A DNA stretch of 64,000 nucleotides from positions 1 to 64,000 of the forward strand of contig NZ_QNRY01000018.1 of NCBI RefSeq assembly GCF_003315515.1, in the 5' to 3' direction. The stretch comes from Brenneria salicis ATCC 15712 = DSM 30166 (GTDB lineage: Bacteria; Pseudomonadota; Gammaproteobacteria; Enterobacterales; Enterobacteriaceae). Shown here piece by piece: positions 44,137-55,263 of this stretch (its first letter is position 1; every line of letters starts with the position of its first letter). The notes under the pieces were generated by a model that saw only the letters and a program-made list of their open reading frames with translations, was not told the DNA's origin and searched no databases. The translations under genes and the position numbers were made by a program.

Positions 44137-45093
44137 TTAGTCCAGATACGCTTTCGGTTCGGTGAAAAAAGGTTTAAGGTGCGACGGCATCGGGAAATTC
44201 AGGTTTATGCCCTGTGGCGGGAGGGGGGCCAAAAACCATTTAGCGTAGATATCATTGATTTCGCCGCTGGTAAAAATAGCGCCCAACGCGGTGTTCACCA
44301 CCTCTTTGAAAGCCAGATCGCCCGGCGGGATTAAAATACCATAGGGTTCAGGCCGACTTAACGCCTCTTCTGAAATCACAAAATCATCAGGGTTGGGCGA
44401 AGACGCGATTAATCCGGCCAGCAAAATATCATCCATCACAAACGCCGAGGCTTTGCCGTCCGCCACCTGTGCAAACGCTTCCTCATTGGTTTTTTTCAAC
44501 ACGACGGAAATATTGAGTTTCCTATGGAGATTCGTGGCGATCAGTTGCCCGACGTTGATCGTCCCGGTCGCCGCCGACACGCTGCGTCCGGCCAAATCGC
44601 CAATACGGTTTATCCCCATGCTTTTTTTCGCCACAAAACGCGTCGCCGTCACAAAATGAGGAAAGGAAAACTCGGCTATTTTGCGCCGTTCGGCGTTGTT
44701 GGTGGTCGCCGCGCATTCAAGATCGATCCCTCTGTTTCTGATAAGGGGAAAACGGGTCGCGGTCGTCACCGGGACGAACTCGACATGGATCTCATCCAGT
44801 TTCAGATACGTTTTGACCTCATCAACAATCCGTAAACAGAGATCGACCGAATAACCCACCACCTTGTCGTCTACCACATAAGAAAAAGGCAGTTCGTCGG
44901 TACGGTGTCCTAGCTTAATCGTTTTGGTGGCCGCAATGGTCGCCAGCGTACTGTCTGACGGGATCGCCGCTCTACCCGGTTGCCAAAGCAGCGAAGAGAT
45001 GACCGCGATCATCGCGCCCGCCCTGATAACCGAACGCCAACGGCGATACCACGCCGCGAACACATCGGGAAATCCCGCTTTTTGTCTCTGCAT
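44137..45093 (-). CDS. Amino-acid-type periplasmic binding protein (SBP_bac_3), copy 2
   Basis: 318 aa, N-terminal membrane/signal segment at about residues 21-42. It shares block order with copy 1: LGHRTDELPFSYVV, VVGYSVDLCLRIVDEV, DLECAATTNNAERRKIAEF, GRSVSAATGTINVGQL, SAFVMDDILLAGLIASSPNPDD, GINLNFPMP. The ATG at 45093 has GGGAG nearby and avoids the long leader overlapping the upstream gene (45159 alternative). 13 nt separate it from copy 1. The 20 residues before the hydrophobic segment are long for a signal peptide, so it may stay membrane-anchored. Confidence 0.84.
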   Translation of the reverse strand: MQRQKAGFPDVFAAWYRRWRSVIRAGAMIAVISSLLWQPGRAAIPSDSTLATIAATKTIKLGHRTDELPFSYVVDDKVVGYSVDLCLRIVDEVKTYLKLDEIHVEFVPVTTATRFPLIRNRGIDLECAATTNNAERRKIAEFSFPHFVTATRFVAKKSMGINRIGDLAGRSVSAATGTINVGQLIATNLHRKLNISVVLKKTNEEAFAQVADGKASAFVMDDILLAGLIASSPNPDDFVISEEALSRPEPYGILIPPGDLAFKEVVNTALGAIFTSGEINDIYAKWFLAPLPPQGINLNFPMPSHLKPFFTEPKAYLD

Positions 45094-45133
45094 ATTCTCC
45101 CTGCCCGCCCCCGATGATTCAACTCTTGATGGT

Positions 45134-47356
45134 TTAACTCTGAATAGCGCGCACATCACGCGGTGTCACGATACAGGTAACGGGTTGCGCGTCGCCGAAA
45201 AGTTCACCTTGCATATACTGGCACCCGGCGTTAATGAGCCATTGTTGTTGCTGCGCGGTTTTCACCCCTTCCGCCGCGGCTTCCATTCCCAAGCGCCTCA
45301 CCAGCCCGATAATCGTACTGACGATAATCCGGTTGGCGTCACGTTCGGCCAGACCCGCTATCAACCCTTGATCCAGCTTCACTCTGGTAAACGGAAAGTC
45401 CGTCAGACAGTCCAGCGAGGCATAACCTGTTCCCAAATCATCCAGCGCGACGCCGATCCCCAGTTCGCGGATCGCCTGCAACACCGGCAGAGCAATCTTA
45501 CGATCCAGCATCACGGATTCCGTCACTTCAATCTCCAGAAGGGAAGGCGGCAAGCCGCTTTCCGCCAATGCACGTTCAATAACCGCTGTCAGACCGGCGC
45601 GATTAAGCTGAACCATCGAGACATTCACCGACACAAACTGGTCATCCATATACAACATGGCGTCGGCGCATGCACGGCGGATAATCCATTCGCCCAACAT
45701 GACGATCAGCCCGGATTTTTCCGCCAGAGTGATAAACGCGTCCGGCGGTAATAATCCATGTTCGGGATGACGCCAGCGAACCAACGCTTCATAACCGACG
45801 ATGGTGCGGTCGGCAAGGCACTGCGGCTGGTAATAAAGCTCAAATTCATCGCGTTTGATCGCGCCTTCGATATCCCACTTATAGAGATGGCTGCGTAAAT
45901 GCGGCATCGTCATGCCGCATTCAAAAAAGTGGTAACTCCCGCGACCGCTATTTTTAGAGGTATAGAGGGCGAGATCGGCATTCTCCATCAGCACATGCGC
46001 GGTATCGCCATATAATGGGGCGCAGGCGATGCCAATACTGATACCGACACGCAGTTCATTGCCTGCGTAATAAAAAGGCAAGGAAATTTCTTTGATAATC
46101 TGTTCGGCCAGTTGACTTGCTTCCAACACCTGATTGCGCCGTACCGACTGGATCACGGCGAACTCATCCCCTCCCAGTCTGGCGACAACATCATCGCTGC
46201 CGAGCAACACCGTGATGCGTGAGCTTACATTGCTCAGCAGTTCATCGCCAGCCGCATGTCCGAACATATCATTGACGGCTTTAAAGCGGTCGAGATCGAG
46301 CAACATCAGATTAAAATGCACGTCCTTCGACATCAGTTTCGCGATAGCGGTATCCAACGCCAGACTGAAAAAGGTACGGTTCGGCAAACCGGTTAGCGAG
46401 TCGTGGTGCGCCATATACTCCATTCTTTGCGCCGTTTCCTTCACCTGTTGCAGATATTCCCGCTCCACCACCGCCTGCCTCAGCTTTTCGATCGCCCCCG
46501 CCAGGCGACCGATTTCATCGCTGCGATCCAGAAAAGGCGTGACGTTGCCCGTGTTATCCTGTGCGATACGGGCCAACGCCTGAATAAGCACCGGAACCGA
46601 ATAGAAAAATTGTCTCACGGGAAAAACGACGATCAGGCTGGTGGCGAGCAAAATCGCAAACAACGCCAGCAAAGAATTACGCAGCAGCGTATTGTGGATT
46701 TTATACAGATCCGATTTCCCGCCAATACTGCTCACAATCGCGCCAAGCATCGTGCCGGAGGGCGTGACTACCGGAAGAATGCTGGCAAAATACACCTTCC
46801 GATCAAGACGGATAAAGCCGGAGAACACATTTTTCAGCGGCTGCGGCGTGATGGCTTTTCCGTCTTCGTATTCGAGCATGATGCCGCCGGCAACGCCATC
46901 CGCATTGGCGATACTGATAAACCCCGCCTCCTCGGTATAACGAAAAAGCCAGACATCATTGCGCGTCTGAGTTGCCGCCAGCGCCAGAACATCGGCGGGA
47001 CTGAACCCCGTCTCAAGGATATATTCGTCATCGCCCGGAAAACGGTCGGTCACAATCCCGGTAATCTGTCCCATCTCGTTCATATCCACCGCAATCGAGG
47101 TATAAATGCTGCGAATAATATAACTGGTAATATGGGCGTTCATTTTCGCCTGACGGTGCCACTGTTCCTGCGAGCTTCTGTCCACGATCATCCAGCCCGC
47201 CGCCGCGCCGATGGCATAAGAAAAAACAATGCCGATAACAATAAATAACGTGACTTTACCCAGGATTGAACCATACCCAAACCGTAGGCCCCGCGCAGGC
47301 GGGTCGCTGTCATCCTTTATGTCTGTTACTTCCTTATTTAATCGAATTCGTGGCAT
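45134..47356 (-). CDS. Membrane GGDEF-EAL protein (c-di-GMP turnover) with periplasmic sensor
   Basis: 740 aa. TM1 about 30-55, periplasmic sensor about 58-225 (Cache-like), TM2 about 230-255, a HAMP-like linker, GGDEF domain about 310-470 and EAL domain about 485-740. The GGDEF motif is intact (RLGGDEFAVI). The EAL domain keeps EALVRW, EVTESVML, DDLGTGYASLD and KLDQGL, consistent with phosphodiesterase activity. Net direction cannot be told from sequence. It is immediately upstream of two orphan binding proteins on the same strand, which suggests they present a ligand to its periplasmic domain. No strong Shine-Dalgarno seen before the 47356 ATG. Confidence 0.9.
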   Translation of the reverse strand: MPRIRLNKEVTDIKDDSDPPARGLRFGYGSILGKVTLFIVIGIVFSYAIGAAAGWMIVDRSSQEQWHRQAKMNAHITSYIIRSIYTSIAVDMNEMGQITGIVTDRFPGDDEYILETGFSPADVLALAATQTRNDVWLFRYTEEAGFISIANADGVAGGIMLEYEDGKAITPQPLKNVFSGFIRLDRKVYFASILPVVTPSGTMLGAIVSSIGGKSDLYKIHNTLLRNSLLALFAILLATSLIVVFPVRQFFYSVPVLIQALARIAQDNTGNVTPFLDRSDEIGRLAGAIEKLRQAVVEREYLQQVKETAQRMEYMAHHDSLTGLPNRTFFSLALDTAIAKLMSKDVHFNLMLLDLDRFKAVNDMFGHAAGDELLSNVSSRITVLLGSDDVVARLGGDEFAVIQSVRRNQVLEASQLAEQIIKEISLPFYYAGNELRVGISIGIACAPLYGDTAHVLMENADLALYTSKNSGRGSYHFFECGMTMPHLRSHLYKWDIEGAIKRDEFELYYQPQCLADRTIVGYEALVRWRHPEHGLLPPDAFITLAEKSGLIVMLGEWIIRRACADAMLYMDDQFVSVNVSMVQLNRAGLTAVIERALAESGLPPSLLEIEVTESVMLDRKIALPVLQAIRELGIGVALDDLGTGYASLDCLTDFPFTRVKLDQGLIAGLAERDANRIIVSTIIGLVRRLGMEAAAEGVKTAQQQQWLINAGCQYMQGELFGDAQPVTCIVTPRDVRAIQS

Positions 47357-47964
47357 GATCAGTTAAAAAACTTATATTGGTTATATCTGATTAGGAAAAT
47401 AATCTAATAATTCCAATTATTTAAAGATTATTCGTTACAGAGAGTAGTTCTACAGGCGTTATATTAAATAACAGGTTTTGGCCGATAATAAAAACATTAT
47501 CAGAGATCGTTAAAAAACAACTAATGCGCCTGTTCATAATAAACTCAGAATATTATAAATATTTAGGCGCCTCCATTTGTTATACCATTAAAATTTAAGT
47601 TAACAATGATTTATTCGAAATAGTTTATCCCTATATATTCAATAGGTTTTACGGGACTATCATAGCGCCTCACTGGTGAGTGGCTCTGGTAAGCAATTGG
47701 TTGCCAGGAGAGTTGAACCCGGTGCGTAATCAATCCCCCGGAAAGGCCGTTTCAGCCGCCATCCATCGGTGACTTGACTGATGACGACGCTAACACACTT
47801 TCTTCTGTTATCGACAATCTTTGCAAAGGCATCCTTCGCAAAATTGTTATCTACATCACGCATAAATGTTTTTATTTGGTTAACCATTGGCTGAGTTGTT
47901 TGTTTTCGATTATCATATGCTCGAAAACGAGCATTTTATTTATTTTTACGGTGGAGGAAGAAAC
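47357..47964. other. Intergenic region upstream of glpD, no convincing gene
   Basis: 608 nt, AT-rich in its left 280 nt. It contains the glpD leader and GlpR operator (47917-47934). A 75-codon reading frame on the reverse strand (47660-47887) has no recognisable homology and no ribosome site, and is not called. No RNA gene recognised. Confidence 0.6.
47917..47934. promoter_or_regulatory. GlpR operator upstream of glpD
   Basis: ATGCTCG-AAAA-CGAGCAT: perfect 7-bp arms around AAAA, matching the GlpR operator WATGTTCGWTAWCGAACATW at most positions. It ends 30 nt before the glpD start, in the leader, as expected for repression by GlpR, whose gene is not in the window. Confidence 0.7.
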
Positions 47965-49464
47965 GTGGAAATCAAAGATCTGATCGTGATCGGCGGCGGG
48001 ATTAACGGTGCGGGCATCGCGGCGGATGCCGCCGGGCGTGGATTATCTGTTCTGCTGCTGGAAGCGCAGGATCTGGCCAGCGCGACTTCTTCCGCCAGTT
48101 CCAAATTGATTCATGGCGGTTTGCGCTACCTTGAACACTATGAATTCCGGTTGGTCAGCGAGGCGCTGTCCGAACGCGAAACGCTGCTCAGAATGGCGCC
48201 TCACATCATCTTCCCGATGCGCTTTCGCCTCCCGCATCAGCCGCATTTGCGTCCAGCCTGGATGATCCGTATTGGTCTGTTTATGTATGACAACATCGGT
48301 AAGCGGGTCAGTCTGCCCGCCAGCAAGGGATTAAAATTCGGTGCGGACTCGGTGCTGAAACCCGAACTGACGCGCGGCTTCGAGTATTCGGACTGCTGGG
48401 TGGACGATGCGCGGCTGGTGGTGCTGAATGCGCAGGAAGTCGTAAAACGCGGCGGCGAAGTGCGCACCCGCACGAATGTAGTCAGCGCGCGCCGCGAGCA
48501 AGGTCTGTGGGTGGTGGAAGCCGTTGATTCGCTCAGCGGTGAGACATTCACCTGGCGCGCCAAAGGGCTGGTCAACGCCACCGGTCCCTGGGTGAAACAG
48601 TTCTTCGACAATGGTTTGCAGTTGAAATCACCCTATGGCATTCGCCTTATCAAAGGCAGCCACATTGTGGTGCCAAGAGTACACGCCCAGCCTCAGGCTT
48701 ATATTCTGCAAAATAAAGATCACCGTATCGTGTTTGTCATCCCGTGGCAGGATGCGTTCTCGATCATCGGCACGACCGATGTGGAATATCATGGCGATCC
48801 GCATAACGTAGAGATCGATGATAACGAAATCAGCTATCTGCTGGACGTGCATAACGATCACTTCAGGAAACCGCTTACCCGTGAAGATATCGTCTGGACC
48901 TATTCCGGCGTGCGCCCGCTATGTGATGATGAATCAGATTCTCCACAGGCCATCACCCGCGATTACACGCTGTCAGTAGACGATGACAACGGTCAGGCGC
49001 CGTTGCTTTCCGTGTTTGGCGGCAAACTGACCACCTATCGCAAGCTGGCGGAACATGCGCTGGATAAGTTGCAAAAATATTATCCGCAGGCGGGCAAAGC
49101 CTGGACCCAGAATGCGGTGTTGCCCGGCGGGAATATCGCCGGTACGCGTGACGATTACGCCGCCGCGTTGCGCCGTCGTTTTAACGTGCCGGAAGCGCTG
49201 GCGCGCCGCTATAGCCGCACATACGGCTCCAACAGCGAACTGATCCTGGCTAACGCCAAAGGGCTCGGCGATCTGGGGGAAAGCTTCGGTCATGACCTGT
49301 ATGAAGCGGAATTGCGTTATCTGGCGGAGAAAGAGTGGGCCATTTCGCTGGATGATGTCATCTGGCGGCGGACCAAACTGGGCATGCTGCTAAATGAAGA
49401 GCAGAAACAGCGCGTAAGCGCGTGGCTGGATACCTACCGCCATCAGGCAGCCCACGTCAGCTAA
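47965..49464 (+). CDS. glpD: Aerobic glycerol-3-phosphate dehydrogenase GlpD
   Basis: 499 aa flavoprotein, peripheral on the inner membrane, oxidising glycerol 3-phosphate to dihydroxyacetone phosphate with electrons to ubiquinone. FAD motif LIVIGGGINGAGIAADAAGRG at the N-terminus, then SSKLIHGGLRYLEHYEFRLV and TYSGVRPLCDDESDSPQ, all as in E. coli. The start is GTG 47965 (MEIKDLIV) with GGAGGAAG upstream; an ATG at 47887 would run through the GlpR operator. Unlike E. coli, glpE is not its neighbour, being 42 kb away. Confidence 0.96.
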   Translation: MEIKDLIVIGGGINGAGIAADAAGRGLSVLLLEAQDLASATSSASSKLIHGGLRYLEHYEFRLVSEALSERETLLRMAPHIIFPMRFRLPHQPHLRPAWMIRIGLFMYDNIGKRVSLPASKGLKFGADSVLKPELTRGFEYSDCWVDDARLVVLNAQEVVKRGGEVRTRTNVVSARREQGLWVVEAVDSLSGETFTWRAKGLVNATGPWVKQFFDNGLQLKSPYGIRLIKGSHIVVPRVHAQPQAYILQNKDHRIVFVIPWQDAFSIIGTTDVEYHGDPHNVEIDDNEISYLLDVHNDHFRKPLTREDIVWTYSGVRPLCDDESDSPQAITRDYTLSVDDDNGQAPLLSVFGGKLTTYRKLAEHALDKLQKYYPQAGKAWTQNAVLPGGNIAGTRDDYAAALRRRFNVPEALARRYSRTYGSNSELILANAKGLGDLGESFGHDLYEAELRYLAEKEWAISLDDVIWRRTKLGMLLNEEQKQRVSAWLDTYRHQAAHVS

Positions 49465-50142
49465 CCCCGCCGGTTGTCAGACGATGTTTTGAGACCCGCG
49501 CTTAGCGCGGGCCTCACGGCGGCGATACCGCTCAAAAAACGAACCGCTACCTGGAAGTAACATTTTCGTATCAAAAACATCCCCGCGTCCCTATTCAGTT
49601 TGACTGCGCTATGCCGTTTATCCTTATTTAACCGGCAAGATGCCGCTGAATTAATATTTAAATCATTTTTCTGCAAAAATTTTATATTTTGCCATCCCGA
49701 AAAAATCAAAAAATAGATTATTCACCTCTCTTTTTAGCCTGCAACCTCGCCTTTGACAGACCATCGTCATGATCAAATAGTCATTGGTCTTATTTCATGC
49801 TGTTTGTGGTGTTTTAATTATTTACGCTTTAAGCAAATTCAAAATAAGAATAATAAATTCATAAAATAATAATAAGAATCAATATCAATAAAAACTCTCA
49901 GAATAAATAATTTATATGACGCCAATCACAGAATAAAAGGCACATTAACCACATGATGGATAGGGTTAATGAAGTACTAACCAACAGCATAATAAAAGTA
50001 ATTACTGAGAACATCAGTATCGTTATTTATTTTATTATATAGCGACTTTAACGCTGGCTGCCGCTTATTTTCTATCGTACTTGTCTTTACCCATTCTGCT
50101 ATGGATTACTTCCCTACTCATTTTGCGGGAGATGAGAATTAA
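49465..50142. other. AT-rich intergenic region between glpD and ydhY
   Basis: 678 nt without a gene. It begins with a hairpin CCCGCGC-TTA-GCGCGGG (49495-49511), a plausible glpD terminator. The rest is very AT-rich and should carry the promoter of the ydh operon, which in E. coli is FNR-dependent. Only a half-matching FNR site is visible (AGAAT-CAAT-ATCAA, 49875-49888). Confidence 0.55.
49495..49511 (+). terminator. Hairpin after glpD
   Basis: Perfect 7-bp stem CCCGCGC / GCGCGGG with TTA loop, 30 nt past the glpD stop. No T-run follows, so confidence is limited. Confidence 0.45.
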
Positions 50143-50772
50143 ATGCCTAATCAGGTTGAACATCCTTTACTGGATCTGGGATTAACAAGACTGGAGTTCC
50201 TGCGTGTTTCAGGCAAAGGTCTGGCGGGAATAACCCTTGCACCGGCATTGTTGTCTTTACTGGGATGTGACCAGAAGGAAATTAATAGCGGAACCGTAGG
50301 GCTCACCACCACCCCCAAAGGCGTACTGGTGACGAAAAGGGCCCGCTGTACGGGCTGCCATCGTTGCGAAACAGCCTGTACCACCTATAACGACGGCAGC
50401 GTCGGCTCTTTCTTTTCACGGGTGAAAATCCATCGTCATTTTTATTTCGGCGATGGCGGCATTGGTTCGGACGGCGGATTATACGGTGACCTTAATTTCA
50501 CCACCGACACCTGCCGGCAATGCAAAGATCCTGAATGTATGAAAGTTTGTCCGATAAACGCCATTGCCTATAACCAGGAGCGTGGTTGTATTACGGTCGA
50601 TGCCAACCGTTGTATTGGTTGTTCGGCCTGTACTACCGCTTGTCCGTGGATGATGGCGACGGTAAATCCACAGATCAAAAAATCCGGCAAGTGTAATTTA
50701 TGCGGCGAATGCGCCACCGCTTGCCCGACAGGTGCATTAAGCATCATCGACTGGAAAGAGATTACGGTATAA
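50143..50772 (+). CDS. ydhY: 4Fe-4S ferredoxin-like protein YdhY
   Basis: 209 aa, colinear with E. coli YdhY. An N-terminal hydrophobic stretch (GLAGITLAPALLSLLGC) is followed by four cysteine groups: CTGCHRCETAC, CRQCKDPECMKVC, CIGCSACTTAC and CNLCGECATAC, enough for four [4Fe-4S] clusters. It probably wires electrons to or from the aldehyde oxidoreductase encoded next. First gene of ydhYVWXUT, 55 nt before ydhV. Confidence 0.93.
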   Translation: MPNQVEHPLLDLGLTRLEFLRVSGKGLAGITLAPALLSLLGCDQKEINSGTVGLTTTPKGVLVTKRARCTGCHRCETACTTYNDGSVGSFFSRVKIHRHFYFGDGGIGSDGGLYGDLNFTTDTCRQCKDPECMKVCPINAIAYNQERGCITVDANRCIGCSACTTACPWMMATVNPQIKKSGKCNLCGECATACPTGALSIIDWKEITV

Positions 50773-50827
50773 CTCGCCGAGATCGCTTTTTTTTAATTCA
50801 GAAGATGCCTCACACTCAGGACAATAA

Positions 50828-52933
<2,106 letters not shown>

Positions 52934-52953
52934 CGTATTGCAAGGTATTGATT

Positions 52954-53646
52954 ATGAAAACAACATTATCGCTCATGTCTGCGCAGCCGGTGACGGAAAC
53001 GCCGGCGGACGACCAGCCTGATTTAAGCAAAAGGCGGCTGCTGTTACCGTTATCCGCGCAAGCTGCAGCAGTGGATGACGATGACGGCGTCGACGACAGT
53101 GCGTTGCCGCCCAAAGCCCCGTTTTTGGTGGTGGCGGACTATATCCGCCAGTGTTCGGCGGCGGGAGAACTGGTCAATATCCGGCGCTTTCAGGCTCCGC
53201 CTTATTCGCTGACGCCGGAAGCACTTGATCGGCTGTTTACCCAGATTGACGCCAGCGACGAGTGCGCGGACATCTGCGTCATCAGCAACGGCGAGGAGCA
53301 TTATCACTACGCCGAACACCGGATGAGTCACAACTATGCCCGGATTTTACTGTTCACTCACGAGCAGGATGTCTGCAAAACCATTGCCGATACCGTGCGT
53401 TTCGAGTGCCAAACCTATCCGCGGCCTTACAAAGTCAGCATGCTGACGCTGCCGCCGTACTCCTTTGATCAGGAGAAGATTGATAACGCGCTCCGCTTTC
53501 TCATTCAATCCGACCGCTACAGGGATATCCGTACCGTCACCGCGTCCAACGGCGAACCTTATCTGTTCAGCGAACGATGCATGAGTTACGGCAAGGCAAA
53601 AGGGCTGTGCGAGTGGATCGAGGTTGAACAGTATGAAAATCCATAA
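52954..53646 (+). CDS. ydhW: Uncharacterised protein YdhW-like, internal duplication
   Basis: 230 aa, soluble, at the ydhW position of the operon. The first 60 residues are low-complexity and acidic (AVDDDDGVDDS). The rest is two copies of a motif of about 75 residues: APPYSLTPEALDRLF ... VISNGEEHYHYAEHRMSHNYAR and LPPYSFDQEKIDNAL ... TASNGEPYLFSERCMSYGKAK. Shared spacing of PPYS, SNGE and the Arg/Met block points to tandem domains. Function unknown. The ATG at 52954 has AAGGT 7 nt upstream; the TTG at 52948 is less likely. Confidence 0.8.
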   Translation: MKTTLSLMSAQPVTETPADDQPDLSKRRLLLPLSAQAAAVDDDDGVDDSALPPKAPFLVVADYIRQCSAAGELVNIRRFQAPPYSLTPEALDRLFTQIDASDECADICVISNGEEHYHYAEHRMSHNYARILLFTHEQDVCKTIADTVRFECQTYPRPYKVSMLTLPPYSFDQEKIDNALRFLIQSDRYRDIRTVTASNGEPYLFSERCMSYGKAKGLCEWIEVEQYENP

Positions 53647-53686
53647 TCCATACCGTGCGGCGGTGATCCGCCCCACTGGAGAACAG

Positions 53687-53776
53687 ATGAAAAAGCGCAC
53701 GTTGAGGCCCCGGATGCAACCGGCCACGAGACGTACATTTTCTAACCGCGCATTTTCCGGGAGGCAAGGAAGATGA
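53687..53776 (+). CDS. Possible 29-aa basic small protein between ydhW and ydhX
   Basis: A short frame starting MKKRTLRPRM, with GGAG 5 nt before its ATG and a TGA that overlaps the ydhX start (ATGA). About a third of the residues are Arg or Lys. An in-frame ATG at 53633, inside the end of ydhW, would give 47 aa. No homology is recognised. It could be a real small protein or merely a coupling ORF that delivers ribosomes to ydhX, which lacks its own well-spaced ribosome site. Confidence 0.3.
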   Translation: MKKRTLRPRMQPATRRTFSNRAFSGRQGR

Positions 53777-54444
53777 CATGCTCACGCCGTCAGTTTGTTC
53801 TCGGCATGGGATCGGTGGTTTTTTTCAGCGGCTCCCTTTTCTCCGCTTTCGGCGGAACAGATAAAAACGGGCGAACGCGCTACGCCATGATCCATGATGA
53901 AGTGCGGTGCAATGGCTGCAATATCTGCGCCGTCGCTTGTCATAAAGTCAATAACGTCCCCACTGGCGCGGCGCGCATGAGTATCGCGCATATCGCGCTG
54001 ACGCCGCCGGAGCAGGGAAATGTCTATCACTTTTTCCGCCATTCCTGCCAGCAATGCGACGACGCGCCCTGCATTGAAGTATGTCCGACCGGCGCATCCT
54101 ACCGGGATGAGAGCAACGGCATTGTCCGGGTGGAACAAGCGAAATGCATCGGCTGTAGCTATTGCATTTCCGCCTGCCCGTATCAGGCGCGTTACCTGAA
54201 CCCCACGACGAGCGTAGCCGACAAATGCGATTTCTGTCTGGTTTCCCGTCTGCAAAAAGGCTTTGCGCCCATCTGCGTCAGCGCCTGTCCGCAGAACGCG
54301 CTCATCTTTGGGCCGGAAGACAGCGAACCGGTACAAACCTGGCTGAAAACACATGAATATTACCAATACCAACTTCCTGATGTCGGTAAGCCGCATATTT
54401 ATCGTCGCCCCGGTCCACATGACGTCAAAAAGGTGAATGTATGA
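53773..54444 (+). CDS. ydhX: 4Fe-4S ferredoxin-type protein YdhX, Tat-exported
   Basis: 223 aa. Twin-arginine signal MTCSRRQFVLGMGSVVFF at residues 1-18, then cysteine groups CNGCNICAVAC, CQQCDDAPCIEVC, CIGCSYCISAC and CDFCLVSRLQKGFAPICVSAC, typical of DmsB/PhsB-like four-cluster subunits. It likely accepts electrons from the cytochrome b YdhU in or at the membrane. Overlaps ydhU by 4 nt. Confidence 0.92.
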   Translation: MTCSRRQFVLGMGSVVFFSGSLFSAFGGTDKNGRTRYAMIHDEVRCNGCNICAVACHKVNNVPTGAARMSIAHIALTPPEQGNVYHFFRHSCQQCDDAPCIEVCPTGASYRDESNGIVRVEQAKCIGCSYCISACPYQARYLNPTTSVADKCDFCLVSRLQKGFAPICVSACPQNALIFGPEDSEPVQTWLKTHEYYQYQLPDVGKPHIYRRPGPHDVKKVNV

Positions 54445-55226
54445 ATATGATGCCCAATGCGCCGCTATTTCAGGCTCAGCTTTATCAATATGTTTATATC
54501 TATACGCCCGATTTCTGGCCGGTGTGGTTGATTCTGGCCGGTATCCTGTTTGCCGGGATGCTGGGCGTGTTAACTCTGCATGGATTGCTGCGCTACAAAC
54601 TTGCGCCGTCGCCTCGCCCGGCGGGGGAAGAAAAAGTGTATCTCTACTCGCGGGCTATCCGCTTATGGCACTGGAGCAACGCGCTGCTGTTCATTCTGCT
54701 GCTCGCCAGCGGCCTGTTAAACCACTTCGCCATTGGTTCGGTAAAAGACCGGGTGACGCTGGTGGCGATGCATGAACTGTGCGGCTATCTGTTGTTGATC
54801 AGTTGGCTGGCGTTTGTGCTGATTAACGCCTTCGGCGGCAATGGACACCATTACCTCATCGACCGTAAAAGCTGGGGACAACGCGCGTTTCTGCAAGTCC
54901 GTTTTTACCTGTACGGCATTATCAAAGGGGAAGCGCATCCCTTCCCGGCCACGCCTCGCGCCAAGTTTAACCCGCTGCAACAGATAGCTTATCTAGGCGT
55001 GATGTACGCATTGTTGCCGGCGCTGTTGGCGACCGGGCTGCTGTTGAGTCATCCGCTATGGCTGCCCGCTGATTTTGTGCGGGTCAAAGCGTGGCTGTTG
55101 CCGCTGCATCTGCTGCTGGCGGTCACCAGTCTGTTCTTTATCGGCGGACATGTTTATCTGTGCACCACCGGGCGCACGCCGACCCAAACGTTCCGCTGCA
55201 TGATTGACGGCTATCACCGTCACTGA
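54441..55226 (+). CDS. ydhU: Cytochrome b-type membrane subunit YdhU
   Basis: 261 aa, four main transmembrane helices (about 22-46, 70-92, 110-130, 195-245) and histidines suited to b-haem ligation (RLWHWSNALLFILL, MHELCGYLLLISWLAF, GGHVYLC). PhsC/YdhU family: quinol-linked partner of the FeS subunit. ATGA overlap with ydhX indicates coupling. Links the aldehyde oxidoreductase system to the quinone pool. Confidence 0.9.
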   Translation: MNMMPNAPLFQAQLYQYVYIYTPDFWPVWLILAGILFAGMLGVLTLHGLLRYKLAPSPRPAGEEKVYLYSRAIRLWHWSNALLFILLLASGLLNHFAIGSVKDRVTLVAMHELCGYLLLISWLAFVLINAFGGNGHHYLIDRKSWGQRAFLQVRFYLYGIIKGEAHPFPATPRAKFNPLQQIAYLGVMYALLPALLATGLLLSHPLWLPADFVRVKAWLLPLHLLLAVTSLFFIGGHVYLCTTGRTPTQTFRCMIDGYHRH

Positions 55227-55263
55227 CGCCGTCACCCCAGCGCCACAGGAACAGCAAGGCAGA

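Noticed and set aside
47660-47887. 75-codon reverse-strand frame upstream of glpD
   Set aside because: No homology or ribosome site. A GGGTTCAACTC stretch there looked like a tRNA T-loop, but no cloverleaf can be drawn.
49875-49888. FNR site for the ydh operon
   Set aside because: Only the right half (ATCAA) matches; the left half has two of five bases. Not called as a site.
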